Below are positions 17,307-24,161 of a stretch of DNA of 64,000 nt, piece by piece (position 1 is the first letter of the stretch; each line of letters begins with the position of its first letter). The notes beneath the pieces are model-generated. The model worked only from the letters and a program-made list of their open reading frames with translations. It was not told the DNA's origin and did not search any database. Origin of the DNA: an uncultured Bacteroidota bacterium (GTDB lineage Bacteria > Bacteroidota > Bacteroidia > Bacteroidales > F082); NCBI GenBank assembly GCA_900542475.1, contig UQNO01000002.1, forward strand, positions 62,001-126,000, written 5' to 3'. Made by a program: the position numbers and the translations under genes.

Positions 17307-18095
17307 CTATCTAATTCGATATCCTACGATAAACTGCAATGAGTTTGTGGTTGACTTGACATCGTCATAATAGTATTTTACAACCCCTTCGCTGTTATGC
17401 GAGGTGTCGTTATAAGGTGTTTTCTGTTTTAAGACATTCACCAGTCCGAGAGTGTAGCGGGCGGAAAAGAAGATGTCGCCCCAACGAGCCGTCAGGCCGC
17501 CTGTCGCTCCTATGTTCAACGGATTGTATTCGTCTTTGCCGTCATAAACGTGGTTCTTATGGAAAGGCCCTTTCTTCGTTTCCTTGGTCATTCTGAAGCA
17601 ATAACTTGGCTGAACGCCGAGATCGACAGATATGTCTTGCAAGACATAGATGTTAATCATAATGGCGGCGCTCAAATTGCTCATCTTCAGGCTTGATTCG
17701 TAGTTATACGTCATGTAATCGTTGTCGGCAATGTTTTTTTGATTGACGGTGCCTTTCAGCTTATAGCCATATTGTTGGTAAAGCAACTCGAACTGAAGAC
17801 CGACGTTATCGCTGGCCTTATAATCGAAAAATCCTCCGAAAAAGAGATTTCCGTTGGGCTTTGCCGAGGCGTTATCGACAGGAAGATATGAAATCTTGTA
17901 AGATGTGTCTTGTGTCGATGGATTTATCACGGTCACGGTATTCGGCTCGCTGTCATCGTAATATAACGAACGGCTGATGTTCATCGTATTCACGCTTCCG
18001 CCGAAGAAAATGCCGTAATGCATCTCGCTCTGGGCCAAAATATTCAGGCTGAACATCATCAACAAGAGGACTGTAAAGGTTAGTTTCTTATACAT
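17307..18095 (-). CDS. outer-membrane beta-barrel protein (PorT-like family)
   Basis: A 262-residue protein with a clear signal peptide (MYKKLTFTVLLLMMFSLNIL, cut near AQS). It is followed by alternating strands rich in aromatic residues and Gly, such as FFGGFFDYKASDN and VGLQFELLYQQYGY, ending in LQFIVGYRIR. A C-terminal aromatic/basic end is usual for barrels. The layout matches the 'outer membrane protein beta-barrel' group of Bacteroidetes. Function is unknown. It is divergent from the amidase gene and precedes the exosortase-like gene. Confidence 0.8.
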   Translation of the reverse strand: MYKKLTFTVLLLMMFSLNILAQSEMHYGIFFGGSVNTMNISRSLYYDDSEPNTVTVINPSTQDTSYKISYLPVDNASAKPNGNLFFGGFFDYKASDNVGLQFELLYQQYGYKLKGTVNQKNIADNDYMTYNYESSLKMSNLSAAIMINIYVLQDISVDLGVQPSYCFRMTKETKKGPFHKNHVYDGKDEYNPLNIGATGGLTARWGDIFFSARYTLGLVNVLKQKTPYNDTSHNSEGVVKYYYDDVKSTTNSLQFIVGYRIR

Positions 18096-18113
18096 TGTTC
18101 AAAAAATTTTTTA

Positions 18114-18121
18114 CAAAAGTA
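18114..18121 (-). promoter_or_regulatory. -7 box for the barrel/exosortase operon
   Basis: CAAAAGTA on the plus strand reads TACTTTTG on the minus strand, 19 bases before the ATG of the barrel gene. Confidence 0.45.
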
Positions 18122-18142
18122 ATAAAAAAATAATAAAAGTAG

Positions 18143-18150
18143 TATCTTTG
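18143..18150 (+). promoter_or_regulatory. -7 box for the omega-amidase/trkA operon
   Basis: TATCTTTG ends 23 bases before the ATG at 18174. It shares the 78-base intergenic space with the divergent promoter. Confidence 0.5.
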
Positions 18151-18173
18151 TGAGATTTTTTTATTGAAAAGAT

Positions 18174-18968
18174 ATGAATTTGAGAGTCACATGCGTGCAG
18201 AGCGATGTCATCGCGAGAGACCCGGAGGGCAATCGCCGCCATCTTGAAGAGATTCTGAAAGACGTTGAAAGCACTGATGTTATCGTGTTTCCGGAGACAT
18301 TCACCACGGGCTTTCCCGCCGACCCTGATAAATTTTCCGAAGAACTCGGCGGTCCGACGATGGAATGGATGGAGAGAATCGCGAGAGAGAAGAATTGCGC
18401 AGTGTGCGGCACCATCTTGACAAAAGCCGGCAGTCGCAAATGTTGTCGAAACACTCCTGAAGAGGGCTTTTACAACACTTTTATATGGATGGAGCCGGGC
18501 TGGAAGTTTTATGTATATAACAAGAGACATCTGTTTACCATGGGAGGTGAGATAGGACTCAACCGTGGCGAGGAAAACATCACTATAGAATACAAAGGCT
18601 GGAGGATTCGTCCTTTTGTGTGCTATGATTTGCGCTTTCCGGTGTGGAACCGCAACAGTTTTCATGACGAAAAGTTTGAATATGACATGGCAATCTTCGT
18701 CGCCGAATGGCCGAAAAAGAAATCAGAGGTGTGGAATACTCTTTTGAGAGCGAGAGCCATTGAGAATCAGGCGTTTGTGGTGGGGGTGAACAGAGTCGGC
18801 ATCGACGACAGCGAGATAGAGTACGAGGGCGAGAGCATGATTTTGAACATGAAAGGACGTGTGGTGGCGCAGGCTGCGAATGGCGAGAGCGTGGTGACGG
18901 CGGAACTGAACATGGAAGACCTGCTGTCGTTCCGAGATTATTTTATTGTTGCAAAAGATTGGGATTAA
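18174..18968 (+). CDS. omega-amidase / nitrilase-superfamily amidohydrolase
   Basis: A 264-residue CN-hydrolase. The catalytic triad is visible: Glu in VFPETFTTGF, Lys in YNKRHLFTMGG, and Cys in FVCYDLRFPVW. The spacing and the NKRHLF and RFPVWNRN motifs match the YafV/Nit2 omega-amidases, which hydrolyse alpha-ketoglutaramate or alpha-ketosuccinamate, the by-products of glutamine or asparagine transamination. It is 10 bases upstream of trkA and probably co-transcribed, although no functional link is evident. Confidence 0.9.
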   Translation: MNLRVTCVQSDVIARDPEGNRRHLEEILKDVESTDVIVFPETFTTGFPADPDKFSEELGGPTMEWMERIAREKNCAVCGTILTKAGSRKCCRNTPEEGFYNTFIWMEPGWKFYVYNKRHLFTMGGEIGLNRGEENITIEYKGWRIRPFVCYDLRFPVWNRNSFHDEKFEYDMAIFVAEWPKKKSEVWNTLLRARAIENQAFVVGVNRVGIDDSEIEYEGESMILNMKGRVVAQAANGESVVTAELNMEDLLSFRDYFIVAKDWD

Positions 18969-18978
18969 TATTTAAAAT

Positions 18979-20319
18979 ATGGACATAATCATTGCTGGAG
19001 ACGGTGAAGTCGGTATGCACCTGGCGGAAGCCTTGGAAAGCAGCGACCATAACATCACCATCGTTGACCCTCACGAGGAGCTGCTCAAAATGATGGAGTC
19101 GCACTCCGACTTGATGACGATAGCCGGCGACTCTACTTCCATCAGCACATTGCAGAAAGCCAACGTGAAGAGAGCCGACATGGTCATCGCGGTGCTTCAC
19201 GACGAACATATCAACCTGCTGACAGGTATCTTGGCGAAGAAACTCGGCGCAAAACGTGTCATAGTGCGCGTCAACACCATGGAGAACCTCAGCCCGGAGT
19301 CGTGGCGTATATACCAAGACCTCGGCATCGACGGTATTATCTCGCCGGAAGACATCGCGGCGCAAGAGATTATCACCTTGCTGAAACAGACAGCGGCGAC
19401 AGAGGCTTACGACTTCGCGGGTGGTAAACTCGAAATGTATATGATGAAACTCGACGACAACGCCACCGTGCTCGACAAACCTCTCGAAGAGATAGCCGAG
19501 CGTTTCAAACACCTCGACTTTAAATTAGTCGCAATACATCGTCGCCAAAGCACTTTCATCCCGCGCGACGGCGACACTCTCAAGGTCGGCGACATGGTGT
19601 ACGTCATCACGAAACCAAGTGCCATCAGAGAACTGATGCAAATGGGCGGCAAACAGAGCTTCAGTATTCATAACGTCATGATTATCGGCGGCGGACGTGT
19701 TGGGCGTATCACCGCCAAACGTCTCGAAAAAGATATGGACATCAAGATTATAGAAATGGATAAAAACCGTTGCTATGACCTTACCAATTTGCTGTCGAAC
19801 ACCTTGGTTGTCAACGCCGACGCACGTGATGTCGATATGCTTGAAGAAGAAGGCATCAAGAGCGTCGATGCTTTCATCGCGGTGACGGAAAACACCGAGA
19901 CCAATATTCTTACATGCCTGCAAGCCAAGGCTTACGGCGTGAAAAAAACAATCGCTTTGGTGGAAAACATTGATTATATAGACATCTCGCAAAACATCGG
20001 TATCGATACCATTATCAATAAGAAACTTATCGCTGCGAGCCACATAGTGCGCTATACTCTCGGCGACAACGTCTCGACGCTGAAGTGCCTCAGCGGCATC
20101 GATGCCGACATCATGGAGTTCGTGGTGCCCGACGGCTGCCTCGCCACCATGCGGCCTATCAACAGACTGCATGTCCCCGAAGGCGCCATCATAGGCGGCA
20201 TAATACGTGATGAGATGAGCTATATCGCAACCGGTGACTTCCAAATCGAAGCCGAAGACCGCGTGGTGGTGCTGACGTTGCCAAATGCAATAAAAGAAGT
20301 GGAAAGGTTGTTCAGATGA
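18979..20319 (+). CDS. trkA: Trk potassium uptake regulatory subunit TrkA
   Basis: A 446-residue cytosolic protein made of two RCK_N/RCK_C pairs. The first begins MDIIIAGDGEVGMHLAEAL and the second VMIIGGGRVGRITAKRL near residue 232. Each has the GxGxxG nucleotide-binding loop followed by an acidic strand end (VDPHEE, IEMDKN). It gates the TrkH channel in response to NAD(H) or ATP. The usual trkH partner is not next door: a repeat and an LTA-synthase-like gene follow. Confidence 0.94.
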   Translation: MDIIIAGDGEVGMHLAEALESSDHNITIVDPHEELLKMMESHSDLMTIAGDSTSISTLQKANVKRADMVIAVLHDEHINLLTGILAKKLGAKRVIVRVNTMENLSPESWRIYQDLGIDGIISPEDIAAQEIITLLKQTAATEAYDFAGGKLEMYMMKLDDNATVLDKPLEEIAERFKHLDFKLVAIHRRQSTFIPRDGDTLKVGDMVYVITKPSAIRELMQMGGKQSFSIHNVMIIGGGRVGRITAKRLEKDMDIKIIEMDKNRCYDLTNLLSNTLVVNADARDVDMLEEEGIKSVDAFIAVTENTETNILTCLQAKAYGVKKTIALVENIDYIDISQNIGIDTIINKKLIAASHIVRYTLGDNVSTLKCLSGIDADIMEFVVPDGCLATMRPINRLHVPEGAIIGGIIRDEMSYIATGDFQIEAEDRVVVLTLPNAIKEVERLFR

Positions 20320-20353
20320 CCTCGTCGTTTCGAGCCTGTCGATTTCGTCATTT

Positions 20354-20413
20354 CGAGCTTGTCGAGAAATCTACAGCAAGGTGATGGGATAATTTGCAAG
20401 AGGTAGATTTCTC
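20354..20413. repeat. GTCATTTCGAGC repeat with an 11-bp inverted repeat
   Basis: TTTCGAGCTTGTCGAGAAAT is followed by an inverted repeat: GAGAAATCTAC at 20364-20374 and GTAGATTTCTC at 20403-20413. It belongs to the same family as the repeats at 3868 and 14596 and fills the gap between trkA and the sulfatase gene. Confidence 0.75.
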
Positions 20414-20444
20414 CACCTGCTGCAGTCGATAAAAATAACAAAAA

Positions 20445-22382
20445 ATGAAGAGAATACCAGTTTTTTTTAAAATCACATTCAATCTATACCTTGTTCTGAT
20501 TGCGATTTACACCGCTTTCAGAGTGTCGCTTCTGCTTTTAAATCTCGATAGAGTTGGCGAAACCTCCTTTGCAGAAGTCCTGCAATCTTTCATCATGGGC
20601 GTGAGATTCGACGTCGTAACCATTGGATTTGTTATTGCAATACCAACGATAATTCTCACTGTCTTCTCTTTCTTTGGCAAGAAAAGCAGACCCTTTGAGC
20701 ATGTTTACACCTGGGTTCTTACCGTATGTTTCACGATAACTTTCGGCATTTGTGCCGCCGACATCCCTTATTTCGACCAGTTTTTCGACAGATTTAATGT
20801 CACCGCTTTCGAGTGGATGGCGACAGGCGACAGCGCCTTCGTCTTCAAGATGGTGCTCGAGGAGCCGACCTATATACTGATGCTGCTGCCTGTGATTGCC
20901 TGCGGCTTCGTTTTCTGGTTCTTTGCCAATAGAATTATGAAAAACTCAACAGGCTGGGAATCTGTAAGTTATGTGCGATATGGCGTTTATACGGTGCTGT
21001 TGTGGGGGCTTGTTTTCATAGGAATGAGAGGGCGCTTGAACGAAAAATCGCCTATCATGGTCGGTACTGCCTATTTTTGTAACAACGCCATGCTTAATCA
21101 GCTCGGATTGAATCCTAATTTTACTTTGGCGAGAAGCTGGCTCGACAGCAAAGACCCTGACAATCAGAAGGTTGGATTTATGTCAGATGATGAGGCAATA
21201 GCGATGGTGCGGAAAAACTTAAACATCGACAGGCATTATGAAAATTATCCTGTCGCCCGTGAAATTAAAGGTGAGGAGAAATCCAACGACTTCAACGTGA
21301 TTGTGGTGATAATGGAAGGCATGAGCTACAACAAGACGGCTCATGGCGGCAACACCGACAATCTTACACCCTTCCTTGATTCCCTGATGGATAAATCATT
21401 GAGTTTCAATAACTGTTATACGACAGGCACGCATACATACTGTGGCATTTACAGCACCATGGTATCGTATCCGGTTGTGTTCAGAAACCATGCGCTGAAG
21501 CGCATTCCTGTTCTGCAATATGACGGTATTGCATCGACTTTGCAGAAAAACGGCTATCAGACGGCTTATTTCACCACTCACGACAAGGAGTTCGACAATG
21601 TGGCGGGTTTCTTGAGCCAAAACGGGGTGGAGCGTATCATCTCGCAAGCCGACTATCCGTCCGGCGAGGTGAAGACGACGCTCGGTGTCCCCGATGACTA
21701 TATGTTCATATTTTCCATGCCGGTTTTTGACGAGATGGCAAGCAAGGGGAAGCCGTTTTTCGCTGCCATGATGACCGCTTCCGACCACGGCCCGTTCTAT
21801 ATCCCCGACTATTTCGAGCCGCGAAACACCGAAATAAAATATCAGATTACCGAATATGCCGATTGGTCGCTGCGGCGTTTCGTCGAGATGGCGCAGGAAA
21901 GACCATGGTTCGACAACACTTTGTTCGTCTTCATTGCCGACCACGGAGCAGTTCTCGACACCGACTATTCCATACCGTTGAGCTATTTCCACAGCCCCCT
22001 GGTGTTTTACAAAAAAGACATACAAGCTGTCGCCGACGAGTCTGTGGCAAGCCAGATGGATATATTCCCCACTGTTATGGGGATTTTGGGCAAATCATAT
22101 ATTAACAACAGTTTCGGAATCGACTTGCTGAAGGAAAAGAGACCTTATGTGTATTTCATGGGTGACGACAAATACGGTGTGTTGAACCACGAGTGGTTGT
22201 TGATAAACAAGCCGGCGGAAGAGCAAACGGGCTTGTATAAATATTTGGAAAAAGACAAGAAAAACTATATCGCCGACTTTCCCGAAGTTGCGGAAGCAAT
22301 GCGGAAATATGGAGAATCGGCATGGCAAGTCAGTGAATATCAACTGGATAAGAAAAAAACCAAATTTTTTCTTGACAAATAA
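20445..22382 (+). CDS. LTA-synthase-like membrane sulfatase/phosphotransferase
   Basis: A 645-residue protein. Five hydrophobic segments in the first ~200 residues precede a periplasmic alkaline-phosphatase/sulfatase domain. This starts near residue 285 with VIVVIMEGMSYNK. The catalytic Thr is probably in TTGTHTYCGIYS, and the metal ligands lie in TASDHGPF and FIADHGAVLD. The family moves phosphoglycerol or phosphoethanolamine groups to glycans or lipids. In Bacteroidetes it may decorate surface lipids or polysaccharides; the substrate is not known. It is monocistronic and ends just before tRNA-Gln. Confidence 0.87.
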   Translation: MKRIPVFFKITFNLYLVLIAIYTAFRVSLLLLNLDRVGETSFAEVLQSFIMGVRFDVVTIGFVIAIPTIILTVFSFFGKKSRPFEHVYTWVLTVCFTITFGICAADIPYFDQFFDRFNVTAFEWMATGDSAFVFKMVLEEPTYILMLLPVIACGFVFWFFANRIMKNSTGWESVSYVRYGVYTVLLWGLVFIGMRGRLNEKSPIMVGTAYFCNNAMLNQLGLNPNFTLARSWLDSKDPDNQKVGFMSDDEAIAMVRKNLNIDRHYENYPVAREIKGEEKSNDFNVIVVIMEGMSYNKTAHGGNTDNLTPFLDSLMDKSLSFNNCYTTGTHTYCGIYSTMVSYPVVFRNHALKRIPVLQYDGIASTLQKNGYQTAYFTTHDKEFDNVAGFLSQNGVERIISQADYPSGEVKTTLGVPDDYMFIFSMPVFDEMASKGKPFFAAMMTASDHGPFYIPDYFEPRNTEIKYQITEYADWSLRRFVEMAQERPWFDNTLFVFIADHGAVLDTDYSIPLSYFHSPLVFYKKDIQAVADESVASQMDIFPTVMGILGKSYINNSFGIDLLKEKRPYVYFMGDDKYGVLNHEWLLINKPAEEQTGLYKYLEKDKKNYIADFPEVAEAMRKYGESAWQVSEYQLDKKKTKFFLDK

Positions 22383-22400
22383 AAAAAAGTTGTAATTTTG
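22372..22400 (+). promoter_or_regulatory. promoter of tRNA-Gln
   Basis: TTG at 22372-22374 and TAATTTTG at 22393-22400 are 18 bases apart. The -33 box overlaps the last codons of the sulfatase gene. Confidence 0.55.
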
Positions 22401-22410
22401 CAGTCGGAAA

Positions 22411-22483
22411 TGCCCAATGGTGTAATTGGCAACACGACTGACTCTGGATCAGTAAAGTCTAGGTTCGAACCCTGGTTGGGCAA
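22411..22483 (+). tRNA. tRNA-Gln (CTG)
   Basis: A 73-base cloverleaf. The acceptor TGCCCAA pairs with TTGGGCA. The anticodon stem ACTGA/TCAGT carries the loop CTCTGGA, with anticodon CTG. The T arm contains AGGTTCGAACCCT. No CCA is encoded. Confidence 0.95.
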
Positions 22484-22489
22484 CAGAAT

Positions 22490-22537
22490 AATCGCCATAA
22501 CTTGTTAACATTGTTGAGGTTGTGGCGATTTTTTTGC
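22490..22537 (+). terminator. rho-independent terminator after tRNA-Gln
   Basis: A 12-bp stem (AATCGCCATAAC at 22490-22501 with GTTGTGGCGATT at 22519-22530, one G-U pair) is followed by seven T. Confidence 0.85.
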
Positions 22538-22540
22538 TTC

Positions 22541-23060
22541 TTCAGAAAAAGAATGAGACAATCCGTTTTCCATTTTTTTGTTTCGATTTTTGTAAAATAA
22601 TACAATTAGCCGGCAAAATGTTGTTTGTCTTGCCAAAAACACCCGTAAAATCTTGCCCGATGTTTTTTTATGACATACTTTTGCAAAAAAAATTGACAAT
22701 GAAGAAAAAAATTTCCATAGTATGAGCATTAGTCAAAAAAATGACTATATTTGCAGCGAGTTGGGGGAGAAATCCTGACTCGGCAAGAAAGGCATTCAGC
22801 AGTCCCAAGCTTTAAAATCGCCAATTAAAAAGTTACGAAGGACGAAGGCTAATGCTCACTTTTGTTTTGATTTCAACAGACTTTTGTCAAGTTGATAGAA
22901 ACATGCGTGGGAATTTGTTTCTTCAGTTCATTTCGTAACAGGTGTTTGGCGATACCTAAAGTTTGATGGGCTGTAAAGAATCGAGTCTCACGCTTTTCTT
23001 GTATTAATTAAGGTAAAAAAACCGATTCGGTGGGACTTGCGGAGCGTAAAACTATTAACT
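22541..23060. other. gene-free region with a promoter and a long leader before the DUF6140-like gene
   Basis: I see no convincing gene here. TATATTTG at 22746-22753 is a good -7 box and would give a leader of about 300 bases before the small gene at 23061. The leader contains short complementary segments (TTGGG...TCCCAA around 22763/22803, and ACCGATTCGGT at 23020) and may fold. A perfect 10-bp inverted repeat (TGAGCATTAG at 22723-22732, CTAATGCTCA at 22849-22858) surrounds the promoter. The RNA family, if any, is not one I recognise. Confidence 0.4.
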
Positions 23061-23279
23061 ATGCTTTACAGAATCGCAGTAAAATCGCCAAAGAACACAA
23101 ACGGCGTCCGCATCGAGCGAGACATGTCGGTCGATGTGGTAACAAACAGTTTCGGCGACCCTGTTTCGACCAACGGCGGGCAGGTCGTGGCCGACGCTTT
23201 CATGAGAATTTACGGTATTGACATCAAAAAAGCTGGAGCTTTGAGCAGAGCTTGGCTGGATGTGGAAAGGATTGGATAA
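23061..23279 (+). CDS. small DUF6140-like protein
   Basis: A 72-residue protein starting MLYRIAVKSPKNTNGVRIE, with VDVVTNSFGDPVSTNGG in the middle and ending LSRAWLDVERIG. The pattern of an N-terminal YRI strand, 'MSVDVVT', 'NGG' and 'DAFMRIYGIDIKKAG' matches small proteins of Bacteroides that I recall as DUF6140; function is unknown. The upstream TTG at 23037 is less likely than ATG 23061. It is the first gene of the accessory island and has a long leader. Confidence 0.62.
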   Translation: MLYRIAVKSPKNTNGVRIERDMSVDVVTNSFGDPVSTNGGQVVADAFMRIYGIDIKKAGALSRAWLDVERIG

Positions 23280-23298
23280 ATTTTTAATTATTAAAAAT

Positions 23299-23847
23299 AT
23301 GAATAATATGAATAATATGAATAATACGGACACTTATGTTCATTTTGCCAGAAACATAGAAAGATTTGTCGATGGAGCTCTGGATGATGAAATTAAAAAG
23401 GCTATTAAACTCAAGGCTTTAATAGCAGGAATTGTTATGGCTGTTCCTTTATGGGGTTTAGAAGTAATTATTTATGCAATTTGTTTATGGGGTACATATA
23501 AAACAATATGTGATATAGGTCATGTCCCTTTTAGAGAAAATTTCTTCAAAAATGTATTATCGGGATTTATTATCAATTTGATAGTAACATTTATACTAGG
23601 ACTGATAATGGATTTGATTCCTGTAATAGGATGGATTGCATCATTTGCGATAGGGTCTATATCATTATATTTAAGTGCTATGGGTTATGTAAAAGTATTA
23701 AAGCAATTCCATGGTAATAAACTTAGAACTAACGTGAACTTCAAAAAAGGATATGATAACATGAAAAAAAATGCATATTCCAGAGATACAACTATTGATA
23801 AAGTCATTGATGGCACATCAAAATATATTGATAATGGAAATTATTGA
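23299..23847 (+). CDS. small membrane protein of unknown function
   Basis: A protein of about 182 residues. After a hydrophilic N-terminus (to about residue 40) there are three or four hydrophobic segments: IAGIVMAVPLWGLEVIIYAI, then NVLSGFIINLIVTFILGLIM, and VIGWIASFAIGSISLYLSAM. The tail is basic and polar. The gene starts in a threefold 9-base repeat ATGAATAAT (23299, 23308, 23317), so three in-frame ATGs are available and repeat-number changes would only alter the MNN tail. AT-rich. It sits between the DUF6140-like gene and the candidate peptide, so it could be an export or immunity partner, but nothing shows this directly. Confidence 0.65.
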   Translation: MNNMNNMNNTDTYVHFARNIERFVDGALDDEIKKAIKLKALIAGIVMAVPLWGLEVIIYAICLWGTYKTICDIGHVPFRENFFKNVLSGFIINLIVTFILGLIMDLIPVIGWIASFAIGSISLYLSAMGYVKVLKQFHGNKLRTNVNFKKGYDNMKKNAYSRDTTIDKVIDGTSKYIDNGNY

Positions 23848-23945
23848 TAAGAATACAACTATTTAACAATATAGGAGAATTGCCGAAAATCCTTTAAAGA
23901 GTAGGCGTTTAACAGTTGTGCCCGACACAAATTAGGGTTAAAATA

Positions 23946-24092
23946 ATGGTACTTTCATATCAAAAACAGGATTATCAAGCACCAAAAATTTTTGGTGTTA
24001 AAGAAAACGAGATGACGCCAATGGCAGCAAATCGTTTCATGCCAGGGAATATGTGCTGCGTTTGCACGGGAATTGGCATGTCAAGGACTTAA
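23946..24092 (+). CDS. candidate RiPP precursor peptide (48 residues, C-terminal CCVC core)
   Basis: A short reading frame of 48 residues. It has a hydrophilic leader-like N-terminus (MVLSYQKQDYQAPKIFGVKE) and a Met/Asn/Pro-containing middle. The core-like end is Met-Cys-Cys-Val-Cys-Thr-Gly-Ile-Gly-Met-Ser-Arg-Thr. It is followed within 20 bases by a strong hairpin, and 70 bases later by a radical SAM/SPASM protein on the same strand. This is the standard order for ribosomally made, enzyme-modified peptides: abundant precursor, attenuator, maturase. The three Cys at residues 37, 38 and 40 are plausible sites for thioether formation by a SPASM enzyme. There is no clear Shine-Dalgarno, which is normal here. 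I know of no named family with this core. Confidence 0.6.
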   Translation: MVLSYQKQDYQAPKIFGVKENEMTPMAANRFMPGNMCCVCTGIGMSRT

Positions 24093-24108
24093 AACGTTAT
24101 TAAATAAC

Positions 24109-24152
24109 ACAGAGACTGCGTAAAAAGTTTAGCAGTCTCTGTAAACTTTTTT
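24109..24152 (+). terminator. hairpin between the candidate precursor and the maturase (terminator/attenuator)
   Basis: A perfect 11-bp stem ACAGAGACTGC (24109-24119) / GCAGTCTCTGT (24132-24142), with a 12-base loop, is followed by AAAC and a T run. A second, mutually exclusive stem AAAAAGTTTA (24122-24131) / TAAACTTTTT (24142-24151) can form instead. Confidence 0.8.
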
Positions 24153-24161
24153 ATTAAAGTA

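Noticed and set aside
22505..22729. Small open frames on both strands after tRNA-Gln
   Set aside because: They overlap the terminator, are Phe/Lys-rich by AT content, lack any motif, and are on both strands at once.
24109..24152. H-type pseudoknot from the two overlapping stems
   Set aside because: With full stems there is no connecting loop across the 11-bp helix, so it is not sterically possible; alternative hairpins fit better.
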